8,994 bases of DNA from CBDHHC01 sp050633205. Lineage in GTDB: Bacteria; Pseudomonadota; Alphaproteobacteria; Rhizobiales; CBDHHC01. Position numbers and translations under genes: made by a program. The notes under the pieces are model-generated. The model saw only the letters and a program-made list of their open reading frames with translations, did no database searches and was not told the DNA's origin. The stretch is taken from positions 1-8,994 of the forward strand of contig JBOEGA010000083.1 of assembly GCA_050633205.1 (NCBI GenBank), read 5' to 3'. Below, one piece after another: positions 1 through 5,916 of this stretch (position 1 is its first letter; the number at the start of each line of letters is the position of its first letter).

Positions 1-758
1 TACTGGGACTGGTAGGACATGATTTTTTCGTAGTGCGGAGACTTCCAGTCCACCTTATCGGAATACTGATAAACGCCACCCCAGACGGGATCAAACAAAT
101 TCAGAGCAGCATCGAGGGTTTGTTTCGCCTGTCTTGCGAATTTTTTATCACCATTCATGGCCTGCGCCATCGCGTAATCCATGCTTTCGGTATGGATAAA
201 TTTATGTATTTCACCCCAGCCGCCATTTTTCGCATCATAGACGCCATTATAATTTCCCAGCAGATGTTTGCGCTGCTCTTTGGACAGGAAGGATTTATCT
301 GAAATGGTTGGCTGAATATCTTTGATAACTGATGGCCCAGGTGATGGATCATCAATGATTGCCTGTAGAAGGGAAATCATTCTGACCGGGGGGATGTATC
401 CGCGCAGCTTAACAATCTCGGTACCATCAGGGGCAAAGACTATAGTGGCTGGCCATCCCCAATCTCCATAGCGGTTTGACAGTTCAAGGTTTTCATCCTG
501 ATCCACCCGGACTGGGAGATATTTTTGTGCGAGAAGCTTTTTAACCTGCGGATCAGCATAGGTTGTTTTTTCCATCACATGGCACCAGTGGCACCAGACG
601 GCTTCAAGATCCAGTATTACAAAACGGTTTTCTGCCTGGGCGCGTTTAAAGATATCCTTTGACCAGGGGAGCCATCCATCTGCATCTCTGGCCTGAACGC
701 TTACCGGGGAAACAAGGTAAACAACGGTCAGAAACGTTAAAATTACACGTTTAATCAT
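1..758 (-). CDS. Exported DUF255/thioredoxin-like protein (YyaL/SPATA20-type), C-terminus cut by window edge
   Basis: The frame is open for 252 codons from the ATG at 758-756 to the left edge, so the C-terminus lies outside. Residues 1-23 form a Sec-type signal peptide: MIKR, a hydrophobic core, then VQA before RDADG. Residues 29-140 are thioredoxin-like, with a C-H-W-C redox pair at 56-59 inside WCHWCHVMEKTTY, the signature of the DUF255 (Thioredox_DsbH) family. The following part (GGWGEIHKF, then WGGVYQYS and SPHYEKIMSYQ) resembles the start of the alpha/alpha-barrel domain that follows the thioredoxin domain in YyaL/SPATA20 proteins. Those proteins are usually several hundred residues long and often lack a signal peptide, so periplasmic location is notable. 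The substrate is unknown. A purine-rich GAGGG precedes the ATG by only about 3 bases. A terminator separates it from mddA, so it is probably its own transcription unit. Confidence 0.85.
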   Translation of the reverse strand, partial: MIKRVILTFLTVVYLVSPVSVQARDADGWLPWSKDIFKRAQAENRFVILDLEAVWCHWCHVMEKTTYADPQVKKLLAQKYLPVRVDQDENLELSNRYGDWGWPATIVFAPDGTEIVKLRGYIPPVRMISLLQAIIDDPSPGPSVIKDIQPTISDKSFLSKEQRKHLLGNYNGVYDAKNGGWGEIHKFIHTESMDYAMAQAMNGDKKFARQAKQTLDAALNLFDPVWGGVYQYSDKVDWKSPHYEKIMSYQSQ

Positions 759-890
759 AATCCCTCACTGATTTCGCAAATCAAAAGCTTTTCTTATTAT
801 CTGATATACGAAAGGGATGACTGATTGGTTTCACTGGTGGGAATATTGGCTGTTCAAGATAAAGTTACCTTGGGGTGAAGGCAGGTCGGT

Positions 891-925
891 GAATTAAGGC
901 GGGATATTGAAACCCCGCCTGTTTT
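891..925 (-). terminator. Hairpin terminator after mddA
   Basis: A perfect 7-bp stem (AGGCGGG at 897-903 with CCCGCCT at 914-920) and a 10-base loop lie 16 bases beyond the mddA stop. The minus-strand tail (TAATTC) is only weakly T-rich. The plus-strand side is followed by GTTTT, so it might also act on plus-strand transcripts. No other feature explains this GC-rich dyad. Confidence 0.6.
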
Positions 926-936
926 CATGCCTGTAG

Positions 937-1665
937 CTATTTAAAGAATGGCAGGAATTTAGGCACTTTGTTACGGTAAGAGGTGTAGGTTTCCCCAAGT
1001 TCCTCGATAAGGTCTGCCTCTTCAAACGGCGTAGCCAGCATTATGTAGATCAGTGTTGCCAGGGCAAACACGAGATGACCAGCCGTCAGATGTGGCGTTG
1101 CCAGAGGTGCCGTCATCCAGCCCAGACTGATCGGATGTCGGACAAGGGCATAGAGATAACGAATAGTCAGGTTTGTGGGTTCTGGTGGCGTTTGCCTGAA
1201 GTTTTCCCAGGCCTGAGCAAGCCCCATAAAGCTGAAGTGTCCGAAATGGAATGTTGCCAGAAACATCATCGTCCATATGGACAGATATAACGCATAGATT
1301 GCTATAGCCCCCCATTGAGACTTAACCTCCCATATGGTGATCGGTATCGGGCACCACAGGTGGACAAGAAGCGCTGTCATCGCAGCAGTCATATACAGGT
1401 AAGTTGCACGTTCAATGGGTTGTGGTATGAACTTTGTCCACCAGCGTTTGAATGAAGTTCGGGCAGTCACTGAATGGTGCAGACCAAAGAGACCAACAAG
1501 AGACATATCGATCAGGACTGCTGTCCAGAAATCTGTTGTCTTTCCAATTGAAATGCTTTTTGGCACTCCAAAATCAGCAAGAAATCCCACGATATAGACC
1601 AGACTTGCCGTTGCCAGCACATATCCGCCAAGGGCATAGGCAAGCATAAAAGTTTTACGCATCAT
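937..1665 (-). CDS. mddA: MddA/nurim-family membrane S-methyltransferase (methanethiol to dimethyl sulfide)
   Basis: MddA uses S-adenosylmethionine to methylate methanethiol, releasing volatile dimethyl sulfide. The 242-residue protein is highly hydrophobic, with about five or six membrane segments. Family marks recalled from MddA and related nurim/ICMT-like proteins appear in order: VPKSI (34-38), LFGLHHSVTAR (59-69), FKRWWTKFIP (72-81) followed by IERATY, VRHPISLGW (175-183), ATPHLTAGHL (189-198) and FEEADL (214-219) with a C-terminal YTSYRNKVPKFLP. The RHP and EE residues belong to the conserved SAM-binding region of this methyltransferase superfamily. The start chosen is the ATG at 1665, with AAGGA 8 bases upstream; a longer reading to 1719 would overlap the preceding gene and lacks support. 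It lies 25 bases after the nitroreductase-like gene, so co-transcription is likely. The family is fairly sure; the exact thiol substrate is inferred. Confidence 0.75.
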   Translation of the reverse strand: MMRKTFMLAYALGGYVLATASLVYIVGFLADFGVPKSISIGKTTDFWTAVLIDMSLVGLFGLHHSVTARTSFKRWWTKFIPQPIERATYLYMTAAMTALLVHLWCPIPITIWEVKSQWGAIAIYALYLSIWTMMFLATFHFGHFSFMGLAQAWENFRQTPPEPTNLTIRYLYALVRHPISLGWMTAPLATPHLTAGHLVFALATLIYIMLATPFEEADLIEELGETYTSYRNKVPKFLPFFK

Positions 1666-1690
1666 CGTACTTATCCTTTTTAAAATGTGA

Positions 1691-3094
1691 TTAGCGCCAG
1701 TTTTTCTGATATCCGGCATGGGTTTCGAGGTAAGAACCAGAAGAAAAATATTTATCGTAGAAATCAGTATCGAGCTGGTGCGCCTGCAAATATGTCAGGC
1801 AATGGATTGCCGGAACAGTTGCAGGGAAGCGGCCAAATTTCTGTTGGATATAATCAGCCATTACCGAGACACAGTTTATAAACTCATCATTGATGGGAAC
1901 GGCACTTTTTCTAATGGCTGCACTTTCCTTGTAAGGTCCTTTTGTTTCTGAGTTAAATGGCCCGCCTGAGCCGAATTTTCGCTTGATAACGGACTCTACT
2001 GCTGCACGCATATCTTTGAAGTGCGGAGGACAATGACCTTCAAATACTCCTTTCAGGCCAGTGATGTGAGGCAATGGCCTGTTGGGGAGCATTTCAAAAC
2101 TGAAACCAAGGCCTGGCACCTCGGGGTCGCCACTTGCACCAAGGATGCTGAACGGATTGATGCCGTCATACATCCATCCACCAAGCCCCATGGCCTGAAG
2201 CATTAAAGCTCCGGAATAACAGGATGTTGCCAGCTCCACAGTTACTTCCGCCATACCCTGTTGTTCGAGGAAGGTCAGAGGAAACGGGTTTTCAATATCA
2301 ACGATATTCCTGAATTTCTCTATGCCGGGTATGGGCTTGTTATTTACGTCATCATAAATGCAGGCCCCATTCTGCACGAGATAGCATAAGACAAGGATCA
2401 TATGCTGTGCGAGATCAGCAACCGGGATTACCAGAGTACTTCCGGGGACATTGGCACACCACTCGTTGTGCATTTCCATATGTTGTGGCTGTGCAGGTAT
2501 TTTCAGGCGGCCATCAGCAAGTTTGACAATGCGGGATTTATGCTCCTCCAGATATGCATTCAGGTCAGTCTGCCCTTTCGCACTCTTTGCTGTTGAAGCA
2601 GGCATATCTTTAGTGGACAGGAAATAAACACCGTTGTCATCTGTGTAGAAAAAATCAGTGGTATGAAACCCTGCTGCGGATGGGAAAGTCCGCCCGCCGG
2701 CTGCCCCTGCATAGTTTGGCATTTTGGGCAGATAGTTGCGGTTGTAAGGTATAAGGTTTGCCCATCCTGTATTGCCGGCAACTGTAGTCAGCAACAGCGC
2801 CTGCTCCAATTCTGACAAGGGGGCTGGTTTGTGCTTCGAAGTATAGGCCAGTGGTCCTTCCGGGATCGATGCACCACGGGCAAAGCGCCTTGACCTTCTG
2901 CCATGAATAGCTTCAAGGAGGGGAAAGTCTGCAGCTTTAATCAATCCTTCAGGTAATTCAGGAAGTTTATTTAACATGATATTTCCTTTTGCCTTTAACT
3001 CATTTCCTGAAGCTGTCGCACCCATGCCATTTAATATTGCTCCGGCACCAATCATCGACACTCCAAGTAATCGTCTGCGAGATGTTTCAAACAT
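1691..3094 (-). CDS. Tat-exported nitroreductase-like protein, function unknown
   Basis: This 467-residue protein begins with a twin-arginine signal: TSRRRLLG at 4-11, a hydrophobic stretch, then ATASG near 26-30. It is therefore expected to fold with a cofactor in the cytoplasm before export. Residues 59-102 (LLEAIHGRRSRRF, then PLSELEQALLL) match the N-terminal pattern of flavin nitroreductase/SagB-like proteins. Residues 288-310 (ELATSCYSGALMLQAMGLGG) match the later helix and glycine turn of that fold. The rest, including a C-terminal region around GRFPATVPAIHC (421-432), is not familiar to me. The length is about twice that of a simple nitroreductase, and the mature part has seven cysteines. 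The ATG at 3094 is chosen because GGAG lies 6 bases upstream; a TTG at 3127 lacks such a site. It is the first gene of a probable unit with mddA and sits opposite the GlxA-type regulator. The fold call is tentative and the substrate is unknown. Confidence 0.6.
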   Translation of the reverse strand: MFETSRRRLLGVSMIGAGAILNGMGATASGNELKAKGNIMLNKLPELPEGLIKAADFPLLEAIHGRRSRRFARGASIPEGPLAYTSKHKPAPLSELEQALLLTTVAGNTGWANLIPYNRNYLPKMPNYAGAAGGRTFPSAAGFHTTDFFYTDDNGVYFLSTKDMPASTAKSAKGQTDLNAYLEEHKSRIVKLADGRLKIPAQPQHMEMHNEWCANVPGSTLVIPVADLAQHMILVLCYLVQNGACIYDDVNNKPIPGIEKFRNIVDIENPFPLTFLEQQGMAEVTVELATSCYSGALMLQAMGLGGWMYDGINPFSILGASGDPEVPGLGFSFEMLPNRPLPHITGLKGVFEGHCPPHFKDMRAAVESVIKRKFGSGGPFNSETKGPYKESAAIRKSAVPINDEFINCVSVMADYIQQKFGRFPATVPAIHCLTYLQAHQLDTDFYDKYFSSGSYLETHAGYQKNWR

Positions 3095-3188
3095 TGTCTT
3101 CTCCATTGCAGCGCGAAGTTTTTTCAATATTGCGCATGCTTGAGGGGGTGCTTTGCCAGAGAATGGGGGCCAACCGTTAGATGGATAT

Positions 3189-3218
3189 TTGACAAAAACG
3201 GGTCATATATGCCATTAT
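3189..3218 (+). promoter_or_regulatory. Candidate promoter of the GlxA/AraC regulator
   Basis: A perfect TTGACA (3189-3194) is followed after 18 bases by CATTAT (3213-3218), which matches four of six positions of the sigma70 -10 consensus. The expected start of transcription falls at about 3225, on or beside the proposed ATG, so the message could be leaderless. Confidence 0.45.
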
Positions 3219-3230
3219 AGCGATATGCCA
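3207..3230. promoter_or_regulatory. Direct repeat ATATGCCA, possible operator
   Basis: Two identical 8-base copies of ATATGCCA lie at 3207-3214 and 3223-3230, 16 bases apart start to start. The interval contains the plus-strand ATTATA, which is TATAAT on the minus strand, and the second copy covers the regulator's ATG. AraC-type proteins commonly bind direct half-sites, so this is a plausible binding site for the adjacent regulator, giving autoregulation and control of the nitroreductase-like/mddA unit. Binding is inferred. Confidence 0.4.
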
Positions 3231-3242
3231 GTATCAAGAAAC
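3214..3242 (-). promoter_or_regulatory. Candidate promoter of the nitroreductase-like/mddA unit
   Basis: The minus strand reads a perfect TATAAT at 3219-3214. The -35 region about 17 bases upstream (GTTTCT, 3242-3237) is poor, which fits a promoter needing an activator. The predicted start near 3207 would give a leader of about 110 bases before the ATG at 3094. The -35 region lies inside the start of the divergent regulator gene. Confidence 0.4.
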
Positions 3243-4265
3243 ACACAGAATATCTCTGTCAGTCTGATTACAACGCCGGAAATGTCTGCAGGAGTTATTT
3301 ATGGTTTACAGGAGGTTTTTGCCTGCGTTGGAACCATGTGGAATAACCTGATGGGCGATTGCAGCGTAAGCCGCCAAATGCGCCCCAGAGTGGTTGGGAG
3401 AACGACAGAACCTGTTCGCACAACAATGGGGTCAACACTGGTTTCAGACCACACTTTCAGCGAAGCACATCAAACTGATGTGGTTATCGCCGGCGATGTC
3501 ATTCTCCCGCTTGATGCCGGACCTGCCGGGCTATGGGATGAAGAAGTTCAATGGCTTAAAGAGCAATATGACAAGGGAGCTATTATATGCTCGGTATGTA
3601 CCGGCTCTCTTCTTCTTGCTGAGGCGGGACTGCTGGACGGGCTTGAAGCAACTTCACACTGGAGTGCTACCGGTCTTTTTCAGAAATATTATCCGAAGGT
3701 TTTGCTGAAGCCGGAATGCATCCTTCTGCCTGCAGGGGTGGGGCACCGTATTATTACGAGCGGTGGTTCGGCCTCATGGAATGATCTTGCGCTTTATCTG
3801 ATTGCCAGATTCTGCGGGGAAGAGGAGGCCAGAAATATTGCCAAAATATTTTTGTTCGGAGACAGAAGCGACGGCCAGCTTCCGTTTTCAGCAATGGTAC
3901 GCCCCAAACAGGATGTCGACCTGACTATCGCCAAATGTCAGGAGTGGATTGCTGACCATTATGCCCTGGGCAACCCGGTGGAGAGGATGGCCGAACAGTC
4001 GGGTCTTACTGCACGTACTTTTAAAAGACGTTTTCACAGTGCTACCGGATATGCCCCACTCGACTATGTCCAGACTCTGCGTATTGAAGAAGCAAAGCAT
4101 ATTCTTGAAACAACAGATACGCCAATTGATGATATTGCCGAACTGGTTGGTTATATGGAGCCCAACTCTTTTCGACGCCTTTTTAAAAGAACAACAGGTA
4201 TTACTCCGCATCAATATCGAGTGCGGTTTAAAACCGTTGTACCCATTCAGGCAGGTAGCGCCTGA
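3225..4265 (+). CDS. GlxA-family transcriptional regulator (DJ-1/PfpI-like domain plus AraC HTH)
   Basis: This is a 346-residue two-domain regulator. Residues about 8-200 form a DJ-1/PfpI-like domain that in this family senses a ligand: strand NISVSLITTP, then the nucleophile-elbow cysteine C125 in CSVCTGSLLLAEAGLLDG, with SHW at 144-146, as usual for GlxA-type proteins. Residues about 235-336 carry the AraC/XylS DNA-binding region with two helix-turn-helix units, one around 251-272 (VERMAEQSGL, RTFKRRF) and one around 300-321 (IDDIAELVGY, NSFRRLFKR), ending in GITPHQYR. The ATG at 3225 is the best start, as it keeps the first beta strand, but no Shine-Dalgarno site is visible. A TTG at 3153 would add 24 residues with no resemblance to the family. 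It is divergent from the nitroreductase-like gene and probably controls it. The effector is unknown. Confidence 0.88.
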   Translation: MPVSRNTQNISVSLITTPEMSAGVIYGLQEVFACVGTMWNNLMGDCSVSRQMRPRVVGRTTEPVRTTMGSTLVSDHTFSEAHQTDVVIAGDVILPLDAGPAGLWDEEVQWLKEQYDKGAIICSVCTGSLLLAEAGLLDGLEATSHWSATGLFQKYYPKVLLKPECILLPAGVGHRIITSGGSASWNDLALYLIARFCGEEEARNIAKIFLFGDRSDGQLPFSAMVRPKQDVDLTIAKCQEWIADHYALGNPVERMAEQSGLTARTFKRRFHSATGYAPLDYVQTLRIEEAKHILETTDTPIDDIAELVGYMEPNSFRRLFKRTTGITPHQYRVRFKTVVPIQAGSA

Positions 4266-4294
4266 CTTCAGAGAATAGTCTGAAGTCAGTTTTT
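4262..4294 (+). terminator. Strong intrinsic terminator of the GlxA/AraC regulator
   Basis: A perfect 11-bp stem (CTGACTTCAGA at 4262-4272 with TCTGAAGTCAG at 4279-4289), a 6-base loop and TTTTT at 4290-4294 form a textbook plus-strand terminator. The regulator's TGA stop (4263-4265) lies inside the left arm. The minus strand has no T-run after the stem, so it should act in one direction only. Confidence 0.9.
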
Positions 4295-4301
4295 CGCTTC
4301 A

Positions 4302-4616
4302 CTAAGCCTTGTCTTCGCCCTCAGACAGATGAGCTTCGGCGATTTTGTAGTAAAGGTTCGCCAGAGACTCATGTGCCTTATAGGCTTCTCTGAAGAATTC
4401 TTCATTATTAACAACCGAAGGATGGTGCATAAGAAAACCATCAATGTTATCAAGCAGCATTGCAGCCGTATGAAGTGCTTCGTGACATCCTAAAGTGCCG
4501 GGTTCCCAGTCACTGGAATCAATTGCCTCTTTATTGAACTTTTGCTCTTCTTCCAGATCCTTTAGATATTCCTGGCGCTCCTGTTCGATTTCATTATCTG
4601 TTGCATGTGAGATCAA
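4302..4616 (-). CDS. Small acidic helical protein of unknown function, TTG start
   Basis: I do not recognise this 104-residue family. There is no signal peptide or membrane segment. Residues 7-30 are highly charged and likely helical (NEIEQERQEYLKDLEEEQKF). Residues 37-98 form an amphipathic helical region containing GCHEALHTAAMLLDNIDGF, a later HH pair in FLMHHPSV, and repeated Tyr/Ala/His positions, suggesting a small helical bundle. The histidines (H45, H49, H64, H65) and C44 might bind a metal, but that is speculation. The start is TTG at 4616-4614: the next in-frame Met is residue 53, too late to keep the conserved-looking half, and a near-perfect AAGGAGG lies 8 bases upstream. It converges on the GlxA-type regulator across the terminator. 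The LysR gene upstream is 236 bases away, so this gene is probably expressed alone. Confidence 0.7.
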   Translation of the reverse strand: MISHATDNEIEQERQEYLKDLEEEQKFNKEAIDSSDWEPGTLGCHEALHTAAMLLDNIDGFLMHHPSVVNNEEFFREAYKAHESLANLYYKIAEAHLSEGEDKA

Positions 4617-4624
4617 ACCCGTAT

Positions 4625-4631
4625 CCTCCTT
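4625..4631 (-). promoter_or_regulatory. Strong ribosome binding site that decides a TTG start
   Basis: The minus strand reads AAGGAGG at 4631-4625, 8 bases before the TTG at 4616. This is the strongest Shine-Dalgarno match I see in the window and is the main evidence for the non-ATG start of the 104-residue protein. Confidence 0.75.
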
Positions 4632-4852
4632 GTTTATCCTGAGCTTTCTATCGAGCTCTGGTTATTCTTTGCCTGTTTAAGACACTATGATCGCTGGTTC
4701 GTATGGGGTTTTAATAAGACGCTAAACTGGCTTTTTTGGGGTGTTTAACCGAATAAGAACATAAAAATACTGTCGGCCACTGTCTATAACATTTATATAT
4801 ATTTTTACAGCATAAATAACAGATATTTATTTTTTTATTATCAGAAGCTGCT
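4632..4852. other. AT-rich intergenic region without a gene
   Basis: No coding frame is supportable in this stretch between the small protein and the LysR gene. It should carry the small protein's promoter, but I cannot pick one with confidence. It contains an AT-only inverted repeat (ATAAATA at 4812-4818 and TATTTAT at 4824-4830) followed by a T-run, and a run of TA steps near 4793-4803. Confidence 0.5.
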
Positions 4853-5761
4853 TTATCTTCGAGAGATCAAATCCTGCAATAAAAAGTCAATAGCAACTCT
4901 TACTTTTTGCAATCGAAATTTGGGAGGGTGATAAAGTAAATACATTGCACTGCTTACATCTCTTGTAAGGGAGAGCTGCACACCATCCAATTTAATCTCC
5001 TGCAGGCTGCCCGAGATTATATGTTCGGATGCGGCCCATGCAGGAAACAGGGCAATTCCCTCGCTGTTTAAAGTCGCATCCAGTAAAGACTGACCATTAT
5101 TACTTATAAAGGCAGGTGTTGTACTGACCTCAAACCATCTGTCATTTTTCAAGGCCTGCCAATGCATGACCTTATCCGGGCCCCGGTAGAGAATTGCGGG
5201 ATGCCCTTCCAGTTCCTTCAATGTTTCCGGTGGTTTATTATTTTCCAGATATTCAGGTGTGGCCACCAGAATAAAGCTGTGGTCAAACAGTTCACGGGCA
5301 ACCAGATTTTCCGGCAATGTGTTTGTCGAGCGGATTGCGATATCAAGGGCATGGCTGGAGAGATCGAGGATATCGTCGGTAAAGTGGATATCAAAAATGA
5401 TATCGGGGTAATGTTTTCTCATTCTGTTCAGTGTTGGCAGAAGCTTCAGTTCACCGAATGCCGGTGTTGAGGTGATTCGCACAATGCCAGAGGGGGATTG
5501 AGACTGGTTACTTACCAGATTATCTGCATTGTCTATTGCCGAGAGAATATTTTTTACTTCTTCATAATACAGTTTTCCAAGTTCGGTCAGGCGTACTGCT
5601 CTGGTCGATCTCATAAACAGAGAAATACCAAGGCTGGTTTCAAGGTCTTTAATTCTTCGGGATATTGAGGATGCCGGTATCACAAATGCTTTTGCCGCTT
5701 CAGTAAAGTTCTCTGTCTCAACAACTTTTGCGAAATATCGCAGTGCACGCAATTTATCCAT
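4853..5761 (-). CDS. LysR-family transcriptional regulator
   Basis: The 302-residue length is normal for the family. Residues 1-60 hold the winged helix-turn-helix: LRYFAKVVETENFTEAAKAF, then PASSISRRIKDLETSLGISLF, with the usual RSTRAVRLTELG wing. Residues about 90-295 are the periplasmic-binding-like effector domain, with GIVRITSTPAFGE at its start and a LDIAIRST strand typical of the CrgA-like subgroup. The ATG at 5761 has AGAGG 7 bases upstream. It faces the DJ-1/Hsp31-type gene across 155 bases, the usual layout for a LysR protein controlling its divergent neighbour and itself. The effector cannot be told from sequence. Given the target, a reactive carbonyl or oxidant would be reasonable. 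Confidence 0.93.
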   Translation of the reverse strand: MDKLRALRYFAKVVETENFTEAAKAFVIPASSISRRIKDLETSLGISLFMRSTRAVRLTELGKLYYEEVKNILSAIDNADNLVSNQSQSPSGIVRITSTPAFGELKLLPTLNRMRKHYPDIIFDIHFTDDILDLSSHALDIAIRSTNTLPENLVARELFDHSFILVATPEYLENNKPPETLKELEGHPAILYRGPDKVMHWQALKNDRWFEVSTTPAFISNNGQSLLDATLNSEGIALFPAWAASEHIISGSLQEIKLDGVQLSLTRDVSSAMYLLYHPPKFRLQKVRVAIDFLLQDLISRR

Positions 5762-5788
5762 AGCCTTACCTCTTGAGTCCGAACGCGG

Positions 5789-5817
5789 ATATTATTGCCT
5801 TTAAGACAATTGTGAAA
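5789..5817 (-). promoter_or_regulatory. Candidate promoter of the LysR gene
   Basis: The minus strand reads TTTCAC (5817-5812), 17 bases, then TAATAT (5794-5789). Both hexamers are imperfect matches to sigma70 boxes. An 8-base palindrome ACAATTGT (5806-5813) lies between and partly over them and could be part of a LysR autoregulatory site. Confidence 0.35.
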
Positions 5818-5829
5818 GCCATATATGGC
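5818..5829. promoter_or_regulatory. 12-base palindrome in the LysR/DJ-1 divergent promoter
   Basis: GCCATATATGGC is a perfect palindrome placed just upstream of the LysR -35 candidate and about 90 bases before the DJ-1/Hsp31-type start. That is a reasonable position for a shared operator. Which protein binds it is not known. Confidence 0.4.
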
Positions 5830-5842
5830 AGCTTATCTAACT

Positions 5843-5884
5843 AATTCTGAGGGTTTATATATATTTTCAGCAATTATGAGGGTT
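5843..5884 (+). repeat. Direct repeat upstream of the DJ-1/Hsp31-type gene
   Basis: Two 13-base copies (AATTCTGAGGGTT at 5843-5855 and AATTATGAGGGTT at 5872-5884) differ at one position and start 29 bases apart. The TATATA that could serve as the gene's -10 box (5856-5861, with a weak TTATCT 17 bases upstream) directly follows the first copy. The copies may be regulator sites or a small local duplication. Confidence 0.45.
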
Positions 5885-5916
5885 CTGTATGTTTTTGAAT
5901 ATGAAGGATCGGTAAA

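Noticed and set aside
389..394. Possible frameshift at the six-base G/C run in the DUF255 gene
   Set aside because: Reading through the run keeps a single open frame with sensible thioredoxin-domain sequence on both sides.
1022..1315. Minus-strand open frame inside mddA in another frame
   Set aside because: Its sequence resembles no protein family and it overlaps a well-supported membrane protein gene.
1666..1719. N-terminal extension of the MddA-type protein up to 1719
   Set aside because: It would overlap the preceding gene by 29 bases, adds a non-family sequence, and has no ribosome site; AAGGA at the right distance marks 1665.
3095..3127. TTG start of the nitroreductase-like protein at 3127
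   Set aside because: The ATG at 3094 has GGAG 6 bases upstream and places the twin-arginine motif near the N-terminus, as expected for a Tat signal.
3153..3224. TTG start of the GlxA/AraC regulator at 3153
   Set aside because: The added 24 residues resemble nothing in the family, and this stretch holds the best promoter boxes. The GAGGGGG upstream of the TTG is probably chance.
4640..4658. Inverted repeat GAGCT/AGCTC upstream of the small protein gene
   Set aside because: The stem is only 5 bp with an 8-base loop and no T-run, so chance is as likely as function.
4812..4836. AT-only hairpin with T-run as a terminator
   Set aside because: The stem has no G-C pair. The T-run lies on the plus-strand side, where no plus-strand gene needs ending; for the minus-strand LysR gene the order is reversed.
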